Assembly: GCA_046155815.1 (NCBI GenBank)
Contig: JBJXFY010000089.1
Span: 1-25,229, forward strand
Origin: JBJXFY01 sp046155815
Lineage (GTDB): Bacteria; Verrucomicrobiota; Verrucomicrobiia; Limisphaerales; CAIMTB01
DNA: 25,229 bases
Reading direction: 5' to 3'
The translations under genes and the position numbers were made by a program. This document shows positions 21,815 to 25,229 of the stretch, piece by piece. Within the stretch, counting starts at the first letter, position 1; each line of letters opens with the position of its first letter. Below the pieces are notes generated by a model. It had not been told where the DNA came from. It worked only from the letters and a program-made list of their open reading frames with translations, and searched no databases.

Positions 21815-23164
21815 ATGTCCATTTTCCGCCGCTGTGCGACCGCCGTGCTCCTGCTCGGGAGCTGCGGCGCGTGCGCCGATCCCGCCCTGCCGCCGGTGGT
21901 CCTGACCGCCGCCCGTCTCGCTGACCTCATCGCCGAGGCACGCACGAACCATCCCGCCCTCCGCGCCGCCGCCGCCCGCGAGCGCGCCGCCAGCCAGGCC
22001 GTGGACGCCGTGCGTACCTGGGGCGATCCCACCTTCCGCTTCGGCGGCTTCGTGGCCGGCGATCCCGGTCCCGACCTCGAGGAGGAAGGCGATCTCCAGT
22101 ACGGCGTGGAGCAGCCGCTGCCCCTCTTCGGCAAGGCCGCCGCCGAACGCCGCGCCGCCGCGGCCGCGCGCACCCTGGCCGGCGCGGACGCCGGCCTGCG
22201 CGACGTGTACCTCCGCCGCGACGTGGCGCAGGCCGCGTACCGGCTGGCGCTGGCCGAAGAGACGCTGGCCGTCGGCGAACAGGACCTGGTCCTGCTCGAC
22301 CGGATGGTCGCCTCCGTGCGCGAGCGCCAGGCCGCCGGGCTGAACGCGGAGCTCGACTTCCTCCGCCTCGAGAACGAGCGCCAGCGGCGCGCGCAGCAGC
22401 AGGTGACCGACCGGCTGGGCCGCGACTTCGAGCGCGCGACGCTGAACCGCCAGCTCGCGCGCCCCCCCACGAACGCGCCGCCCGCGTTCGCCCTGCCGCC
22501 CGTGGCGCCGGAAATCCCGCTGACCGGCCAGCTTTACGAAATGGTCCGGCGCTTCGAGCCGCGGCTGCAGGTGTTGCGGGAACAGGCCGGCCTGGCCGCC
22601 GCCGAGGCGGAGCGCACGCGCCGCAACCGCCGGCCCGACGTGATCCTCGGCGTGGACGGCCGGCAGTGGACCGGCAGCGGCGCCTTCCGCGAGGGCTACT
22701 TCGGCGTCAGCCTGAACCTCCCATGGTTCAACGGCCGCGCGTACCGCGCCGAACTGGAGCGTGACCTCGCGCTCGCCGGCGCGGCGGAGGACGAGACGGC
22801 GGACTACCGGCTCGAGGTGGACCGTGAGCTGTTCCGCGTCTGGAGCCGGATTGACGCGTCCCGCCGCGAGGCGCTGCTGTATCGCGACAGCATCATCCCG
22901 CGCTCGGCGCGCGCGGTGGAGAGCGCGCTGGCCACTTGGGCCGCCGGCCGCGGCGGCTTCCTCGACGTGCTCGACGCCCGCCGGATGCTCACCGAGGCGC
23001 GGCTCATGCTGGCCCGCGCCATCGCCGAGCAGCACGCAATGATCGCCGAACTCATCACCTGCTGCGGCGTTGGCGAGGAGGAACTTTACGACATGCTTGC
23101 CGCCGTCCCGGGCGACCCGCCCCCTTCTCCGGTCACGGAAACTCCACCGACCACCACCCCATGA
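21815..23164 (+). CDS. TolC-family outer-membrane factor, CusC/CzcC-like
   Basis: The 449-residue protein has a signal peptide with a possible lipobox at LGSC (C17). It then has the two repeated outer-membrane efflux domains, with long Ala/Arg/Glu-rich helices (for example LRAAAARERAASQAVDAV, about 47-64, and VASVRERQAAGLNAELDFLRLENE, about 167-190) and strands GVEQPLPLFGK and FGVSLNLPWFNGRAY. This is the trimeric channel plan that spans the outer membrane and periplasm. The following gene, a CusB-like adaptor, overlaps it by four bases (ATGA at 23161-23164), so this is the channel of the metal-efflux complex. The C-terminal tail is Pro/Thr-rich. The inner-membrane pump has not appeared by the window end. 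Confidence 0.88.
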   Translation: MSIFRRCATAVLLLGSCGACADPALPPVVLTAARLADLIAEARTNHPALRAAAARERAASQAVDAVRTWGDPTFRFGGFVAGDPGPDLEEEGDLQYGVEQPLPLFGKAAAERRAAAAARTLAGADAGLRDVYLRRDVAQAAYRLALAEETLAVGEQDLVLLDRMVASVRERQAAGLNAELDFLRLENERQRRAQQQVTDRLGRDFERATLNRQLARPPTNAPPAFALPPVAPEIPLTGQLYEMVRRFEPRLQVLREQAGLAAAEAERTRRNRRPDVILGVDGRQWTGSGAFREGYFGVSLNLPWFNGRAYRAELERDLALAGAAEDETADYRLEVDRELFRVWSRIDASRREALLYRDSIIPRSARAVESALATWAAGRGGFLDVLDARRMLTEARLMLARAIAEQHAMIAELITCCGVGEEELYDMLAAVPGDPPPSPVTETPPTTTP

Positions 23165-24903
23165 ACAGGGCCCTCAAGCCACTCCTGCTGGTCGCCCTCG
23201 TGGCCGCCGCCGCGGCCGGCGGCTGGTTCGCCGCACGCCGGCTCCACACGGGGGATTCGTCACCCGATGCTGCGTCCTCTGGTCGGCGCGTGCTGTTCTA
23301 CCAGTCGGCCATGCACCCGTGGATCAAGTCCGACCAGCCTGGCAAATGCACCATCTGCGGGATGGACCTCACTCCGGTGTACGAGGGCGAGGCGGCGCAG
23401 GAGACCGCCGCCGACCTCGTCACGCTGCCGGCCTCGTCGGTCACCGTGCTGGACGTGCAGACGGCCACGGTGCGACGGGGCCCGCTGGTGCGGACACTGC
23501 GGGTTGCCGGCACGATAGACGACGACGACTCACGTCACCGGTTCCTTTCCGCCTACGCCGGCGGGCGGATCGAACGGCTATTCGTGAACTACGTCGGCGC
23601 GGAAGTCGCCGCCGGCCAGCCGCTCGCGCTGCTCTACAGCCCGCAGATTCTCGAGGCGGAGCGACAGTATCTCGCGCTGCACCGGCAGGCGACGGTGGCG
23701 GACGGTGGCGCGGAACGAACCCAGCTTCTCGATGCCGCCCGCCAGCGCCTGCGGCTGCTCGGCCTCATGGATGCCCAGATCGCCGCCCTGCCGGAGAAGT
23801 CGCCAACCAACGCTTTCGCGGAGATCCTCGCCCCGATGTCCGGCACCGTGGTTGCCCGGTTCGTGTACGAGGGGCAGTACGTCGCCGAGGGCGAGAAGCT
23901 CCTCGAACTCGCCGACTTTTCGCGCATGTGGTTCCAGTTCGAGGCGTACGAGCGCGACCTGCCGTGGCTTCAGGCCGGGCAGGAAGTCGAGGTGACGGCA
24001 CCGTCGGTTCCCGGCCGCGTCCTGCGCGCGCCGATTGTATTCATTGACCCGAATGTCAACGAGATGACCCGCGTCACGAAGGTCCGCGTCGAGCTGGACA
24101 ACCCGCCCGTGGGCGCCACGAACGGCACCCGCCGGCTGCTCGCGCACCGTCCCTGGGCCGAGGGCCGCGTCCGCGTCGAGGCGCCCGAAGCGCTGCTCGT
24201 GCCTCGCAGCGCCGTCCTCAACCCCGGCGGCGAGCCGGTCGCCTACGTCGAGGCCGCGCCCGGCACCTATGAGCAGCGCGCGTTGCAGCTCGGCCGCATT
24301 GGCGACGACGCCGTCGAGGTGCTCGCCGGGCTGGCGGAAGGCGAGCGCGTGGTGCTGCGCGGGAACCTGCTCATTGACGCCCAGGCCCAGCTCAACCAGG
24401 CCGTCCACGGCGGCGGCGCGACGACCACGGGCGCCCCCGCCCTCGCGCCCTTGTCCGAGGAGGCCCGGCTGGCGCTCGTCGCGGCGCTTGTGGCCGCCGA
24501 CGCCCTGCGCGCCGCGCTTGCGGCGGACGACCTGCCGGCCTTCACCGCGGCGCTGCCCGCGGCCCGGGCCGCCCTCGCCGTGCTGCCGGCGCAGTTGCCG
24601 GCGGAGGACTGGCAAGCCTTGGCCGCGGCGGTGGCGGTCGTCACGCCGCCCGGGGCGGCGGCCGACCTGCGAGGCGCGCGGGCGTCATTTCATCCCCTGA
24701 GCGAGCGTCTGGCCGACCTCGCGCTGGCCGCCCGCCGCGCCGGCGCGGCCCCGGCCGCGTGGAAGGTGTATGAATGCCCCATGACCGCCCGCGCCTTCGA
24801 CCAGGCGCCGCCCCGGGCCCGCTGGTTCCAGACCGGCGCGCCCATCCGCAACCCCTGGTACGGCGCCGCCATGCTCGACTGCGGCACGGAGGTCCGGCCA
24901 TGA
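23161..24903 (+). CDS. CusB-like efflux adaptor with N-terminal heavy-metal-binding domain and C-terminal DUF3347-like domain
   Basis: The 580-residue protein starts with a membrane anchor (about 5-26). A short heavy-metal-binding domain follows (about 46-75, YQSAMHPWIKSDQPGKCTICGMDL with M51, H52, C63 and C66). The adaptor core has lipoyl/barrel strands (AGGRIERLFVNYVGAEVAAGQPL, 133-155; EILAPMSGTVVARFVYEGQYVAEG, 221-244), a short helical hairpin, and the membrane-proximal region (LLVPRSAVLNPGGEPVAYVE). After residue 430 comes a helical DUF3347-like domain ending with KVYECPMTARAFDQ and IRNPWYGAAMLDCG (C539, M541, M571, C574). So metal ligands are present at both ends. It belongs to the Cu/Ag (Cus) type of RND efflux adaptor. 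The start at 23161 overlaps the channel gene's stop, and its own stop overlaps a 26-codon minigene. Confidence 0.9.
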   Translation: MNRALKPLLLVALVAAAAAGGWFAARRLHTGDSSPDAASSGRRVLFYQSAMHPWIKSDQPGKCTICGMDLTPVYEGEAAQETAADLVTLPASSVTVLDVQTATVRRGPLVRTLRVAGTIDDDDSRHRFLSAYAGGRIERLFVNYVGAEVAAGQPLALLYSPQILEAERQYLALHRQATVADGGAERTQLLDAARQRLRLLGLMDAQIAALPEKSPTNAFAEILAPMSGTVVARFVYEGQYVAEGEKLLELADFSRMWFQFEAYERDLPWLQAGQEVEVTAPSVPGRVLRAPIVFIDPNVNEMTRVTKVRVELDNPPVGATNGTRRLLAHRPWAEGRVRVEAPEALLVPRSAVLNPGGEPVAYVEAAPGTYEQRALQLGRIGDDAVEVLAGLAEGERVVLRGNLLIDAQAQLNQAVHGGGATTTGAPALAPLSEEARLALVAALVAADALRAALAADDLPAFTAALPAARAALAVLPAQLPAEDWQALAAAVAVVTPPGAAADLRGARASFHPLSERLADLALAARRAGAAPAAWKVYECPMTARAFDQAPPRARWFQTGAPIRNPWYGAAMLDCGTEVRP

Positions 24904-24980
24904 TCCCTTTCCCGCCCGGCCGCGACGACGGCGCGGGAACCCACAACCACGTCGCAGCAACCAACACATCATCCCCATGA
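24900..24980 (+). CDS. 26-codon minigene linked by ATGA overlaps on both sides
   Basis: An ATG at 24900 overlaps the adaptor's TGA (24901-24903). The frame encodes MIPFPPGRDDGAGTHNHVAA and six more residues, and its TGA (24978-24980) overlaps the ATG of the next lipoprotein gene (24977). A ribosome could thus pass from gene to gene without release. The peptide is too short and polar to be a domain and contains two His. It may be a coupling element, a scar of a removed pump gene, or chance. Confidence 0.4.
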   Translation: MIPFPPGRDDGAGTHNHVAATNTSSP

Positions 24981-25229
24981 AATCCAGCATTGTCACCGGC
25001 CTCGCGGCGCTCGCCGCGGCGGCCTTCCTCACCGGCTGCGCCGAGCAGTCGGCCACCACTGAAACGCCCGCCGCCGGCGCAGGCGCCACGACGGCGGCCA
25101 TTAAACCCTACCCGCTCGACGTCTGCATCGTGTCCGATGAGAAGCTCGGCAGCATGGGCGATCCGGTCGTCAAGGTCGTGGACGGCCAGGAAGTGAAGTT
25201 CTGCTGCAAGAACTGCATCCCGGACTTCG
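24977..25229 (+). CDS. Lipoprotein with YHS-like Cys-rich metal-binding motif (C-terminus beyond window)
   Basis: Eighty-four codons are visible. The signal peptide MKSSIVTGLAALAAAAFLTG ends in a good lipobox (LTGC, C21), so the protein is membrane-anchored by lipid. After a short Ala/Thr linker, residues 45-84 read YPLDVCIVSDEKLGS, then MGDPVVKVVDGQEVKF, then CCKNCIPDF. This places Cys at 50, 76, 77 and 80, the pattern of the small YHS/TRASH-like metal-binding domain found with copper-handling systems. The family, genomic place and ligands suggest metal capture in the periplasm, feeding the efflux complex; the metal is not known. The gene is coupled to the minigene by a four-base overlap. 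Confidence 0.78.
   Translation, partial: MKSSIVTGLAALAAAAFLTGCAEQSATTETPAAGAGATTAAIKPYPLDVCIVSDEKLGSMGDPVVKVVDGQEVKFCCKNCIPDF

Noticed and set aside
22936..23160. N-terminal extension of the CusB-like adaptor by 75 codons
   Set aside because: It lies inside the TolC-family gene and is Arg-rich; the ATG at 23161 starts a proper membrane anchor.

Overview
The window is a GC-rich bacterial chromosome segment with short intergenic gaps; no gene-free stretch exceeds 300 bases. Several traits together point to a member of the Verrucomicrobiota, probably near the Pedosphaera/Limisphaera lineage. These are a standalone pseudopilin with an FTLIELLVVIAIIALL start and a C-terminal ADGH motif, a PEP-CTERM protein paired with a thrombospondin-type-3-repeat secreted protein, a GbsR/MarR regulator, a long-form IspH, and an Asn/Thr/Pro-rich L,D-transpeptidase. 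This placement is inference from gene content, not from a marker gene. No rRNA, tRNA, CRISPR array or insertion sequence was seen.

Layout from left to right: (1) 1-2189, minus strand: an ATPase and two FtsX/MacB-type permeases, the second cut by the window edge. (2) 2380-3213, plus: a pseudopilin. (3) 3304-5253, minus: a two-gene unit of a PEP-CTERM protein followed by a TSP3-repeat protein, with a possible sigma-54 promoter and a three-arm hairpin in the leader. (4) 5515-9663, minus: a very large soluble hybrid histidine kinase (GAF, four PAS, HisKA, HATPase, two receivers, HPt). (5) 9747-13241, plus: flavin reductase, ispH, a TonB-C-like exported protein of different base composition, and a dGTPase-family HD hydrolase. 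(6) 13400-14203, minus: an exported phosphodiesterase; 14283-15677, plus: an enolase-superfamily enzyme. (7) 15678-15947: a cluster of four hairpins, then a strong promoter overlapped by a 26-bp near-palindrome in front of a GbsR/MarR gene, a DCC-family protein and an overlapping small membrane ORF. (8) 17233-19154, minus: a MacA-like adaptor and its ATPase without a permease gene. (9) 19409-21141, plus: an L,D-transpeptidase overlapping a YaeQ-like gene. (10) 21365 to the right edge, plus: a heavy-metal efflux-type operon, consisting of a Cys-rich exported peptide, a TolC/CusC outer-membrane factor, a CusB-like adaptor with metal-binding domains at both ends, a 26-codon minigene and a Cys-rich lipoprotein that runs off the window.

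The most interesting region is the right-hand metal operon. It chains ATGA overlaps through a 26-codon minigene at the position where a CusA/CzcA pump gene might be expected, and it has metal-ligand-rich proteins at both ends. Second is the autoregulation module in front of the GbsR gene. Third is the PEP-CTERM leader with mutually exclusive hairpins. The kinase's PAS domains are arranged A-B-B-A, which suggests nested duplication.
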